From assembly GCF_013409505.1 (NCBI RefSeq), contig NZ_JACCBN010000001.1, positions 3,224,001-3,288,000 on the forward strand: DNA of 64,000 bases, written 5' to 3'. The DNA comes from Actinomycetospora corticicola. Lineage in GTDB: Bacteria; Actinomycetota; Actinomycetes; Mycobacteriales; Pseudonocardiaceae. The position numbers and the translations under genes were made by a program. The notes beneath the pieces are model-generated. The model had not been told where the DNA came from, did no database searches, and saw only the letters and a program-made list of their open reading frames with translations. Numbering within the stretch: position 1 is the stretch's first letter; the number at the start of each line of letters is the position of its first letter. Positions 24,485 to 31,047 of this stretch are shown piece after piece.

Positions 24485-26140
24485 ATGGGAATGTCGCTCT
24501 ACCACTCCGCCACGGGGAGCCAGTCCCCTCACTGCATCCACGCCGTCGGTCTCGGCAAGACCGGTGCCTACATGGTCGAGGCCCTGCTCCGCACGGGCGA
24601 GATCGAGGACATGCTCGACGACAAGCGCGCCCGCTTCACCGGCCTCTCGATCGACATCGGGGAGCAGGACCAGCACGAGCTCAAGGAGTACGCGGGCGGC
24701 TTCACCCAGCGCCTCGAGGAGCGGGACATCCCCACCGACCGCCACCAGGTGCGGACGGTCTCCCTCGATGTCCCGAGCTCGGAGGACCTGCGCACCAGCC
24801 TCAACCGCTGGCGCGAGTACCTGAAGATGGAGTACCCCCGCTACTACTGGAACCCCAACTACGAGCCGTGGCTGCCTGCGGACACGGAGATGCCGAAGCC
24901 GGGCGAGTCGTGTCCCCGGGCCATCGCCAAGGCGATCTACGGGCACTACTACTACGGCGGCGACAAGACGCTGGAGAAGGAGCTCGACCTCTTCGTCGAC
25001 TCCATCAACAAGACCAAGCTGCCCTCGATGGTGCTGGTCTTCTTCTCCCTCGCGGGCGGAACCGGCTCCGGCATGGTCGTCGACATGGTCCGCCACCTCT
25101 CGAACGTCAAACTCGGACGCCGCATCCCGGTGATCGGCGTCGGCGTCCTGCCGTTCTCGGGCGACGAGGAGCACGCGGGCGGCGAGGCCGCATTGTTCCC
25201 CGTCATCAACGAGATCGACTGCATGCTCGACGACGCGAAGAACCAGGGCGTCACGGCGGTCTGGGGCGACCTCTACAAGAACCCGTTCACCGGCGGCTTC
25301 CTCGCCCTGCCCCAGGAGCACTCCTGGCAGCGGCTGGGCTCGTACACCAAGACGGGCACCCCGGCGATCCGCGACGGCCTGCGCAAGGGCGTGACCCGCA
25401 AGTTCGTCACGGACTCCTTCACCCGCTTCGTGGTGCAGGACTACGGCCGGCTGCTGTTCAAGATGCTGCGTCCCGCGGGCTTCACCGGTGCTCCGCACGA
25501 GCGGAACATCTCCGGCGACCGCACCTGGACCCTCTTCGACGTCGCCAAGTACACCCACCCCGGCGTCGAGGTCCTGCCCGGCGAGGCCCGCGGCAAGTGG
25601 CGCGAGGTGGTGAGCAAGTGGATGGAGTACATCCCGAGGTGGTCGGGCCTCAAGGAGGGCTTCAAGACCGACTACATCGAGGTCAACACGGTCGGGCCGC
25701 GCGAGATGTGGAACGACACCCTGCAGAAGAAGCTCGAGAGCGTCCTCGGTGAGTACGTGCTCGACGGGGACGACGGCACGCTGATCAGCACCAACGGTGA
25801 GTTCTTCGACGAACTCACCTGCTACTCGAACATCATCATCCCGGGTGTCGCGAAGACGGACCTGACGGCCTTCTACGCGGCCCGCGACGCCTACGACGCG
25901 ATCGAGTCGTGGGACGAGAAGCTGCTCATGCACTCGTGGCTCCTCGACCTCGGGGTGATCCTCTCCGAGCAGTCGATCCGCTTCGACGGCATGGCCGGCG
26001 AATGCATCTGGGGCTGCGCCTGCTGGGTCGTCGTGCCGCACGAGGCGATCCGTGGGGACGCCCTGCCGTCCGCCGACATCACCGAGGTCCAGAGCGCGCA
26101 CATCGCGGCGATGGTGCAGACGGTGGTCGCGACTCCCTGA
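24485..26140 (+). CDS. Tubulin/FtsZ-like protein B with C-terminal Cys cluster
   Basis: 551 residues, paralogue of the product at 22466 but without the His tail. HAVGLGKTGAYMVEALL (20-27), SLAGGTGSGMVVDMVRHL with the canonical tubulin/FtsZ signature GGTGSG at 191-196, IPVIGVGVLPFSGD, FPVINEIDCMLDD and WGDLYKNPFTGGF. YLKMEYPRYYWNPNYEPWLP is nearly identical in both paralogues. The end (LLMHSWLLDLGVIL, then RFDGMAGECIWGCACWVVVPH) carries Cys507, Cys511 and Cys513. It has an ~80-residue extra region mid-protein relative to A. The ATG at 24485 has AGAAAGG upstream. Probably forms a heteromer with A; activity unknown. Confidence 0.87.
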   Translation: MGMSLYHSATGSQSPHCIHAVGLGKTGAYMVEALLRTGEIEDMLDDKRARFTGLSIDIGEQDQHELKEYAGGFTQRLEERDIPTDRHQVRTVSLDVPSSEDLRTSLNRWREYLKMEYPRYYWNPNYEPWLPADTEMPKPGESCPRAIAKAIYGHYYYGGDKTLEKELDLFVDSINKTKLPSMVLVFFSLAGGTGSGMVVDMVRHLSNVKLGRRIPVIGVGVLPFSGDEEHAGGEAALFPVINEIDCMLDDAKNQGVTAVWGDLYKNPFTGGFLALPQEHSWQRLGSYTKTGTPAIRDGLRKGVTRKFVTDSFTRFVVQDYGRLLFKMLRPAGFTGAPHERNISGDRTWTLFDVAKYTHPGVEVLPGEARGKWREVVSKWMEYIPRWSGLKEGFKTDYIEVNTVGPREMWNDTLQKKLESVLGEYVLDGDDGTLISTNGEFFDELTCYSNIIIPGVAKTDLTAFYAARDAYDAIESWDEKLLMHSWLLDLGVILSEQSIRFDGMAGECIWGCACWVVVPHEAIRGDALPSADITEVQSAHIAAMVQTVVATP

Positions 26141-26171
26141 CGTCCGTCCGTCGCCGTACCGCTCGACGGGT

Positions 26172-26206
26172 GGCGGTGTCCCCTCCCCCGCGGAGGGGAC
26201 ACCGCC
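26172..26206. terminator. Stem-loop after tubulin-like gene B
   Basis: GGCGGTGTCCCCTC and GAGGGGACACCGCC form a perfect 14-bp stem with a 7-base loop, 31 bp after the tubulin-like B stop and 36 bp before the NiCoT start. It probably ends or reduces transcription before the transporter gene. Confidence 0.75.
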
Positions 26207-26241
26207 GCCCGACCGCCACCCCACCCCCGGAGGGACACCCC

Positions 26242-27360
26242 GTGACCACGATCGCCGCGACACCCGGCACGCGCTGGAGTCGGAGCCAGCGGATGCAGCT
26301 CTCCGGCATCGTGGCCGTGATCGGCGTCCTGCACGTCGTCGGCTGGACGCTCTACCTGTCCCTGACGGCGGGCCCCCTCGGTGCGGGGGCGTTCGCCGGG
26401 GCCGGGGTGCTGGCCTACGTACTGGGCATCCGGCACGCCTTCGACGCCGACCACATCGCCGCGATCGACGACACCACCCGGCTGATGGTCCAGCGGGGCC
26501 GCCGGCCGGTCGGGGTCGGCTTCTTCTTCGCGATGGGCCACTCCTCGGTCGTCGTGGTGCTCTCCCTGGTGGTCGCCGTCGCGGCGGGCGCGGCGGCCGC
26601 GGGGCAGGTCGACGCGTTCCGCGAGATCGGCGGCACGGTCTCCACCGTCGTGGCGATGGTGTTCCTGGGTCTCGTCGCGGTGCTCAACGCGCTCGTCCTG
26701 AAGGGCATCATCGGGTCGTGGCGCGACCTGCGCCGTGGCCGGCTCGACGAGGCGGATCTGGAGCGCCGGCTCCTCAACCGCGGCCTCGTCAACCGCATCC
26801 TCGGGGGCCGCGCCCGCACGCTGATCAAGCACTCCTGGCACATGTACCCGCTCGGGATCCTGTTCGGGCTCGGCCTCGAGACCGCCTCCGAGGTCACCCT
26901 GCTGACCCTCTCGGCGACCACCGCGTCCACCGCGGGCGGTGCCGGAGTGGGCGGCGCCCCGCTCGTCGCCGCCCTGACCCTGCCGCTGCTGTTCGCCGCC
27001 GGGATGAGCGCCTTCGACACCTTCGACGGGGTGCTCATGTCCGTCGCGTACTCCTGGTCCAACCGCAGCCCCGCCCGCCGGCTCTTCTACAACATCGCCA
27101 CCACCGCGGCCACCGTCACCGTCGCCGGCTTCATCGCCTGCGTCTATCTCGCCGGCGTACTGAGCGACGACTTCGGCGTCACCGCCCTGGCCGGGTTCGC
27201 CGGGATCGCCGACGAGTTCGAGCTGCTCGGCTACCTCATCGTCGGCTTCTTCGTCGTCGTCTGGGGCGGGGCCGCCCTGCTCTGGCGCTTCGGCGGCTTC
27301 GAGGACCGCCACCGGGCGGGGTCCGCGACGCCCTCGGCGGCCACCGTCGACCCGATCTGA
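26242..27360 (+). CDS. NiCoT-family nickel/cobalt permease
   Basis: 372-residue, eight-helix secondary transporter for Ni(II) and/or Co(II). The family signature His65-AFDADHI-72 is intact in the second helix, and LGILFGLGLETASEVTLL and GMSAFDTFDGVLMSVAYSW match the other conserved NiCoT segments. The GTG at 26242 follows GGAGGGA by 7 bases. NiCoT genes usually lie next to nickel or cobalt enzymes (urease, hydrogenase, cobalt nitrile hydratase); none of these is in the window, so the metal client should be among the neighbours. Metal preference cannot be read from sequence. Confidence 0.92.
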   Translation: MTTIAATPGTRWSRSQRMQLSGIVAVIGVLHVVGWTLYLSLTAGPLGAGAFAGAGVLAYVLGIRHAFDADHIAAIDDTTRLMVQRGRRPVGVGFFFAMGHSSVVVVLSLVVAVAAGAAAAGQVDAFREIGGTVSTVVAMVFLGLVAVLNALVLKGIIGSWRDLRRGRLDEADLERRLLNRGLVNRILGGRARTLIKHSWHMYPLGILFGLGLETASEVTLLTLSATTASTAGGAGVGGAPLVAALTLPLLFAAGMSAFDTFDGVLMSVAYSWSNRSPARRLFYNIATTAATVTVAGFIACVYLAGVLSDDFGVTALAGFAGIADEFELLGYLIVGFFVVVWGGAALLWRFGGFEDRHRAGSATPSAATVDPI

Positions 27361-27420
27361 CCCACTCCCCCGACGGCTCGACGTCGAGCGATCATCCATC
27401 CCCGAAGGAGACTCCAGACC

Positions 27421-27900
27421 ATGATCGCAGTGGGCGACCGCATCCCGGACGTCGAGCTCAAGGCGGTGACGACCGACGGCACGGAGGACGTGAACACCGG
27501 CGCGCTGCTCGGTACGGGCCGGGTGGTGCTCTTCGGCGTCCCGGGCGCCTTCACCCCGGTCTGCAGCGACTTCCACCTGCCGGGCTTCGTCCTCAAGACC
27601 GACGACCTCAAGGCGAAGGGGGTCGAGCAGATCTTCTGCGTGTCGGTCAACGACGCCTTCGTGATGGGCGCCTGGGGCCGGAGCGAGGACGCCGTGGGCA
27701 TCACGATGCTCGCCGACGCGGACGCCGCCTTCACGACGGCGATGGGCCTGGCGGTCGACGCCTCGAGCTTCGGACTGGGCACCCGCTCCGAGCGCTACGC
27801 GGCGGTCCTCGAGGACGGCGTCGTCGTCTCCCTGGAGGTCGAGAAGACGTTCGTCGACCACGAGGTGTCCACCGCCGAGCACGTGCTGGCCTCGCTCTGA
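27421..27900 (+). CDS. Peroxiredoxin, Prx5 / AHP1 type
   Basis: 159-residue thiol peroxidase. Peroxidatic Cys48 is in PGAFTPVCSDFHLPGF, the P-x3-TxxC motif of the Prx5 class, followed by CVSVNDAFVMGAWG. The only other Cys is Cys73, so a 1-Cys or atypical mechanism with an external reductant is likely. It sits 60 bp after the NiCoT gene with GAAGGA upstream of the ATG. It may protect metal-thiolate chemistry of the block; this is inference from context. Confidence 0.9.
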   Translation: MIAVGDRIPDVELKAVTTDGTEDVNTGALLGTGRVVLFGVPGAFTPVCSDFHLPGFVLKTDDLKAKGVEQIFCVSVNDAFVMGAWGRSEDAVGITMLADADAAFTTAMGLAVDASSFGLGTRSERYAAVLEDGVVVSLEVEKTFVDHEVSTAEHVLASL

Positions 27901-27926
27901 CGCCGGGACCCGGGGAGGTGACCACC

Positions 27927-28391
27927 GTGGACGTCGGGGAGGGACCGGACCTCCTGCCGGACTACGCCGCGTGGCTCGACCGGGTCACGGCGACGTTCGA
28001 GGCGGTCTCCTACACGTTGCGCATCCGCCTCGGTGACGCCGGCGCCGCCGAGGCGATCGCGCTGCGGGTGGCCCGCGGGCTGGTCTCCCGGCCCCTCGTG
28101 TTCCGGCACTGGGGCCTGCCCTACTCCGGTCGCATCGCGAAGCTCGCCGAGGACGGCATCGTCGACGTCCGGGAGGGCCGGCTGGTCCGGCACGGGTCGT
28201 GGCCCGGGTTCCGGTCCGCGCTCGTCGGGGTGCCGGTCGACCACCAGGCGACCCTCGTCCTCACCTGCGTCGAGGGACGGACCGACGCCGAGCTCGCCGA
28301 GCGGTGGGGATGCGATGCGGAGGCCGCCGGGGTCCGGCGGGCCCGCACGCTCGAGTTCCTGCAGGACCTGGTCGAGGACCACGGAGACTGA
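27927..28391 (+). CDS. Sigma-factor-like helix-turn-helix protein
   Basis: 154 residues. The C-terminal half (LVGVPVDHQATLVLTCVEGRTDAELAERWGCDAEAAGVRRARTLEFLQDLVED) has the layout of sigma region 4 of ECF factors: L..P..Q...L....EG....E.A...G......R..RA...L. The N-terminal helix (SYTLRIRLGDAGAAEAIALRVARGLV) looks like a reduced region 2. It is too divergent to call a working sigma factor; a DNA-binding regulator is the safer statement. The GTG at 27927 is 8 bases after GGGAGG. It could control the block, for example through the CGGAAATATTG boxes. Confidence 0.55.
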   Translation: MDVGEGPDLLPDYAAWLDRVTATFEAVSYTLRIRLGDAGAAEAIALRVARGLVSRPLVFRHWGLPYSGRIAKLAEDGIVDVREGRLVRHGSWPGFRSALVGVPVDHQATLVLTCVEGRTDAELAERWGCDAEAAGVRRARTLEFLQDLVEDHGD

Positions 28392-28409
28392 CGAAGGACG
28401 GTGGGACGG

Positions 28410-28709
28410 GTGCCGCTGGACTGGGCGCGGTTGCAGCGCGAGTTCGGCGACGGCGGGGACATCCCCACCGTCGCCGGGGGCAAGAGGTTGACGATCACCG
28501 CCGTGGACGACGAGTTCGTCCACATCAAGCACCCGCTGTGGCGTGACCGACTCGCCCGGGAGCACCTCGCCAAGGCCGTCGACCTCGTCGAGGCCGACCG
28601 GATGACCCGGCACTCCGGGCTGTTCGCCGAGGAGTACCGCTCGCTGGTCGCCGACGTCCGCGCGACCTCGGTCGCCCACGTGCTGAAGCACCTCGGCGTC
28701 CTGGAGTGA
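28410..28709 (+). CDS. Unrecognised small protein, member 3 of a three-copy local family
   Basis: 99 residues from the GTG at 28410; an in-frame GTG at 28401 is also possible. The chosen start gives the same length and the same W position (VPLDWARLQREF) as member 2. VDDEFVHIKHPLWRDRLAREHLAKAVDLVEADRM and SVAHVLKHLGVLE match member 2 along the whole length. No Cys, no membrane segment. Its stop overlaps the next GTG (GTGA), so it is coupled to the 172-residue protein. Function unknown. Confidence 0.78.
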   Translation: MPLDWARLQREFGDGGDIPTVAGGKRLTITAVDDEFVHIKHPLWRDRLAREHLAKAVDLVEADRMTRHSGLFAEEYRSLVADVRATSVAHVLKHLGVLE

Positions 28710-29224
28710 GCACCACCTACGAACTGCACGGCATCGTCGGCGCCCCCGACGTCCTCGAACCCCTGCGCGAGCAGTTCCCGCACGCCCGCCCCAGCCTGCT
28801 CGACGGTGCCGAGCTGGCCCTGGTCCCGCTGTGCGAGCAGCTCTTCCACGACATCGACCTGCCCGACTTCACGAACGGTCCCGACTGGGCGTTCGACCGG
28901 CTGTCGTCCGGTGTGGCCGCCATGCTCACCGCGGCCTCCCGCGTCGGCCCGGTCGCCTACCTGGAGGCGGACTACGCGGGCGGCCTGGGGCGGCAGTCGG
29001 CGGTCGCGTGGTTGGACTGCCACGTCGTCTACGGCCCCGACGTCCTGCTCCCGGACGAGCCGTTCCCGGTCTCCACCGCCGACCCGCACAGCGGGAGCCC
29101 GATCGTGAAGGCCCTCCGCTACCTCGGCGTGCAGGCCGTCGGGTCCGCGGACGAGTTCGTGCTGCTCGGCCTCGGGCGGTACCGCAGCACCCGGGACTGG
29201 TGTGACGCGTGGACCCCGTTCTGA
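28706..29224 (+). CDS. Orphan protein of the amidase/tubulin-like block
   Basis: 172 residues, no family recognised. It begins VSTTYELHGIVGAPDVLEPL; other segments are FPHARPSLLDGAELALVPLCEQLFHDI, YLEADYAGGLGRQSAVAWLDCHVVYGPDVL and GSPIVKALRYLGVQAVGSADEFVLLGLGRYRSTRDWCDAW. Mixed alpha/beta composition, soluble, four Cys not in a motif. Translation is coupled on both sides (4-bp overlap upstream, 16-bp overlap downstream), tying it functionally to the small protein before it and the FhuF-like protein after it. Confidence 0.7.
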   Translation: MSTTYELHGIVGAPDVLEPLREQFPHARPSLLDGAELALVPLCEQLFHDIDLPDFTNGPDWAFDRLSSGVAAMLTAASRVGPVAYLEADYAGGLGRQSAVAWLDCHVVYGPDVLLPDEPFPVSTADPHSGSPIVKALRYLGVQAVGSADEFVLLGLGRYRSTRDWCDAWTPF

Positions 29225-29970
29225 CCACCCCCGGCGGGGTCCGTGCCGTGCTCGCCGACACCGCCCTCCTCGGGCCGGCGTTCACGTTCGCCGTCGACGC
29301 GGAGGAGGCGGGGCGGGCGCACCTCGTCCCCCTGGCCCGCCTGCTCGACGGACCGGGCGTCCTGAGGACGCAGCTGGACGCGGCCGCCGAGACCCTGCGC
29401 ACGCACGAGGACCGGGTCGCGGCGTCCTGGCTCTACGGCGGCATGGCGGCCCGGCTCGTGGCCCCGGTCCTGGCGGCGGCGACCGTCCACGGCGCCCTCC
29501 CGGTGCTCACCGGCGTCGACCTGCGCTGGCGTGGCCACGACGCCCCCCGTGGCGCGTCCTGGTGGCTCGCCTCCCCCCGGCTCGTGTCGTGGCGGGACCC
29601 CGACGAACTCCACGGCGAGATCGTCGGGCCGCTCGCGGGCCTCGCCGCGGCGCTGCTCGACACCGTCGCCGTCTCGGAGCGCCTGCTCTGGGGCGAGGTC
29701 GCGACCGCGGTGGCGAAGGCCACCCGAGTGGTGGCGACCGCCCGACCTGCCGCAGCAACACCCGTCCGCGCCCTCGCCGCTGCCCTCCTCGACCGGCCGC
29801 CGCTGGCCGGCACGCGCACGCCGGGCGGAGGGCGCTCGACGTGCTGTCTGGCCTACCGCGTGCCCGGGGGTCACACCTGCGCCGACTGCCCCCTCGGGGC
29901 CGGGCGTGCCGGCGCCGACGTCCTCGCGCGCCGGCCCCGCACCGGACGCGCTCCCGCAGGACCGGACTAA
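29209..29970 (+). CDS. FhuF-type (2Fe-2S) protein, possible ferric reductase
   Basis: 253 residues. The C-terminus has Cys212-Cys213-x10-Cys224-x2-Cys227 (TCCLAYRVPGGHTCADCPL), the unusual 2Fe-2S ligand pattern of the FhuF ferric-siderophore reductase family. The preceding domain (SWLYGGMAARLVAPVLAAATVHG) also fits that family. It would be a cytosolic electron-transfer protein reducing chelated metal. The GTG start lies within the end of the previous gene. In this context it may reduce a metal centre rather than a siderophore; that is inference. Confidence 0.8.
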   Translation: MDPVLTTPGGVRAVLADTALLGPAFTFAVDAEEAGRAHLVPLARLLDGPGVLRTQLDAAAETLRTHEDRVAASWLYGGMAARLVAPVLAAATVHGALPVLTGVDLRWRGHDAPRGASWWLASPRLVSWRDPDELHGEIVGPLAGLAAALLDTVAVSERLLWGEVATAVAKATRVVATARPAAATPVRALAAALLDRPPLAGTRTPGGGRSTCCLAYRVPGGHTCADCPLGAGRAGADVLARRPRTGRAPAGPD

Positions 29971-29979
29971 CGTCGGTCC

Positions 29980-30690
29980 GTGCTCCTGCGCGCCGTCCTC
30001 TTCTCCCTGATCCCGGTCGCGGCGGCGGCCGTGTCCGGTCTGGTGGCGGCGGTCCGCCCGCCGGGGCGCCGGGCGACGAGCGGCATCCAGCACTTCGCCG
30101 CCGGCGTGGTCTTCGCCGCCGCGGCGATCGAGCTGCTGCCCGGTGTCCTGCGCGAGGAGCCGTGGGTGGCGATCGCGGGCTTCGGCGCCGGCATTGCCGT
30201 GATGTTCAGCTTCCGCGCCGCCGGGAAGGTGCTCGAGGCCCGGCCGAGCGCGGCCACCCTGCCGGTCGGGCTCGCCGTCGCGACCGGGGTCGACTTCGCC
30301 GTCGACGGCATCGTCCTCGGCGCCGGGTTCGCCGCGGGAGCGACGACGGGGGTGCTGCTCTCGATCGCCCTCGCGATCGAGTACCTCTTCGTCGGGCTCT
30401 CGCTCTCCGCCGCCATGGCGGGCGGCGCGTCGCGCACCCTCGTCGCGACGGCGCCGACGGCGTTGTCGCTGCTCACGGTGGTCGGGACTGCGGTCGGGGT
30501 GCTGTGGCTCGGCACCGCCTCCCCGACGCTGCTCGCGGGCGTGCTGGCCTTCGGCGCGGTCGCGTTCATGTACCTCGCCACCGAAGAACTGCTGGTGGAG
30601 GCGCACGAGCAGGGCGAGACCGCGCTCGGGTCGGTCGGCTTCTTCGTCGGCTTCCTGATCTACCTGCTGCTCGACGAACTCATCAGCTGA
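29980..30690 (+). CDS. ZIP-family metal transporter
   Basis: 236 residues, about seven or eight hydrophobic segments. Helix with HFAAGVVFAAAAIELLPGVL, then GVDFAVDGIVLGAGFA and IALAIEYLFVGLSLSAA correspond to ZIP metal-binding helices 4 and 5 (here Asp/Asp and Glu rather than His-rich). Divalent metal uptake or exchange is likely; the metal is not predictable. TAACGT at 29968-29973 stands 6 bases before the GTG, so it has its own leaderless promoter even though it starts only 9 bp after the FhuF-like gene. Confidence 0.8.
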   Translation: MLLRAVLFSLIPVAAAAVSGLVAAVRPPGRRATSGIQHFAAGVVFAAAAIELLPGVLREEPWVAIAGFGAGIAVMFSFRAAGKVLEARPSAATLPVGLAVATGVDFAVDGIVLGAGFAAGATTGVLLSIALAIEYLFVGLSLSAAMAGGASRTLVATAPTALSLLTVVGTAVGVLWLGTASPTLLAGVLAFGAVAFMYLATEELLVEAHEQGETALGSVGFFVGFLIYLLLDELIS

Positions 30691-30764
30691 CCACGGGCCG
30701 GAGGGGCTCCTTCCCGACGACGGGCCCTCCCGCGGCCGGGGCGACCGCCGCCCGGAAACGACGA

Positions 30765-30794
30765 AGGCCCGGCTCCCCACGGGGAACCGGGCCT
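30765..30794. terminator. Bidirectional terminator between ZIP and tRNA-Ala genes
   Basis: AGGCCCGGCTCCCC and GGGGAACCGGGCCT form a 14-bp stem with one mismatch and a 2-base loop. Placed to end both the plus-strand accessory block and the minus-strand tRNA transcript. Confidence 0.75.
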
Positions 30795-30804
30795 CGTCCT
30801 GATC

Positions 30805-30880
30805 TGGTGGAGCTGAGGGGAATCGAACCCCTGACCTACTCGATGCGAACGAGTCGCGCTACCAACTGCGCCACAGCCCC
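30805..30880 (-). tRNA. tRNA-Ala (anticodon CGC)
   Basis: On the minus strand a full cloverleaf is visible: acceptor GGGGCTG/CAGCTCC, D-arm GCGCAGTTGGTAGCGC, anticodon stem ACTCG/CGAGT with loop TTCGCAT (anticodon CGC), and T-arm AGGGGTTCGATTCCCCT; CCA is encoded. TAGAGT about 11 bases upstream is a likely -10. It marks the right edge of the accessory block. Confidence 0.95.
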
Positions 30881-31047
30881 AACGAGCGAGAACTCTACGC
30901 CACGGGCACCGGCCCGCGATCAGCGGGTGGCCTCCGACGCCGACGGCCCCGCCGTCGGGTGGGCGTCCACCGGCCGCCGTCGGGGGATGGCGACGTCCGG
31001 TGGGCGTCCACCCGGCGACGGGGCCGTCGGGTGGGTCGGGGAGGCGG

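Noticed and set aside
26141..26241. Nickel or cobalamin riboswitch before the NiCoT gene
   Set aside because: The only structure is a simple 14-bp stem-loop best read as a terminator; no B12-box or NiCo-type multi-helix element was recognised.
19112..30690. Nitrile hydratase, urease, hydrogenase or thiocyanate hydrolase subunits in the accessory block
   Set aside because: No C-x2-C-S-C claw, urease or hydrogenase motifs were found. The Cys cluster in the tubulin-like proteins has different spacing and an unrelated fold.
19057..30900. Integrative element with attachment-site repeats at tRNA-Ala
   Set aside because: No integrase, excisionase or duplicated tRNA 3' end was found by eye around 19 kb, so only a possible old insertion is claimed.
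30900..31040. Repeated GTCGGGTGGGCGTCCACC-like strings upstream of tRNA-Ala
   Set aside because: Two or three short imperfect copies in GC-rich DNA; too weak to call a repeat element.
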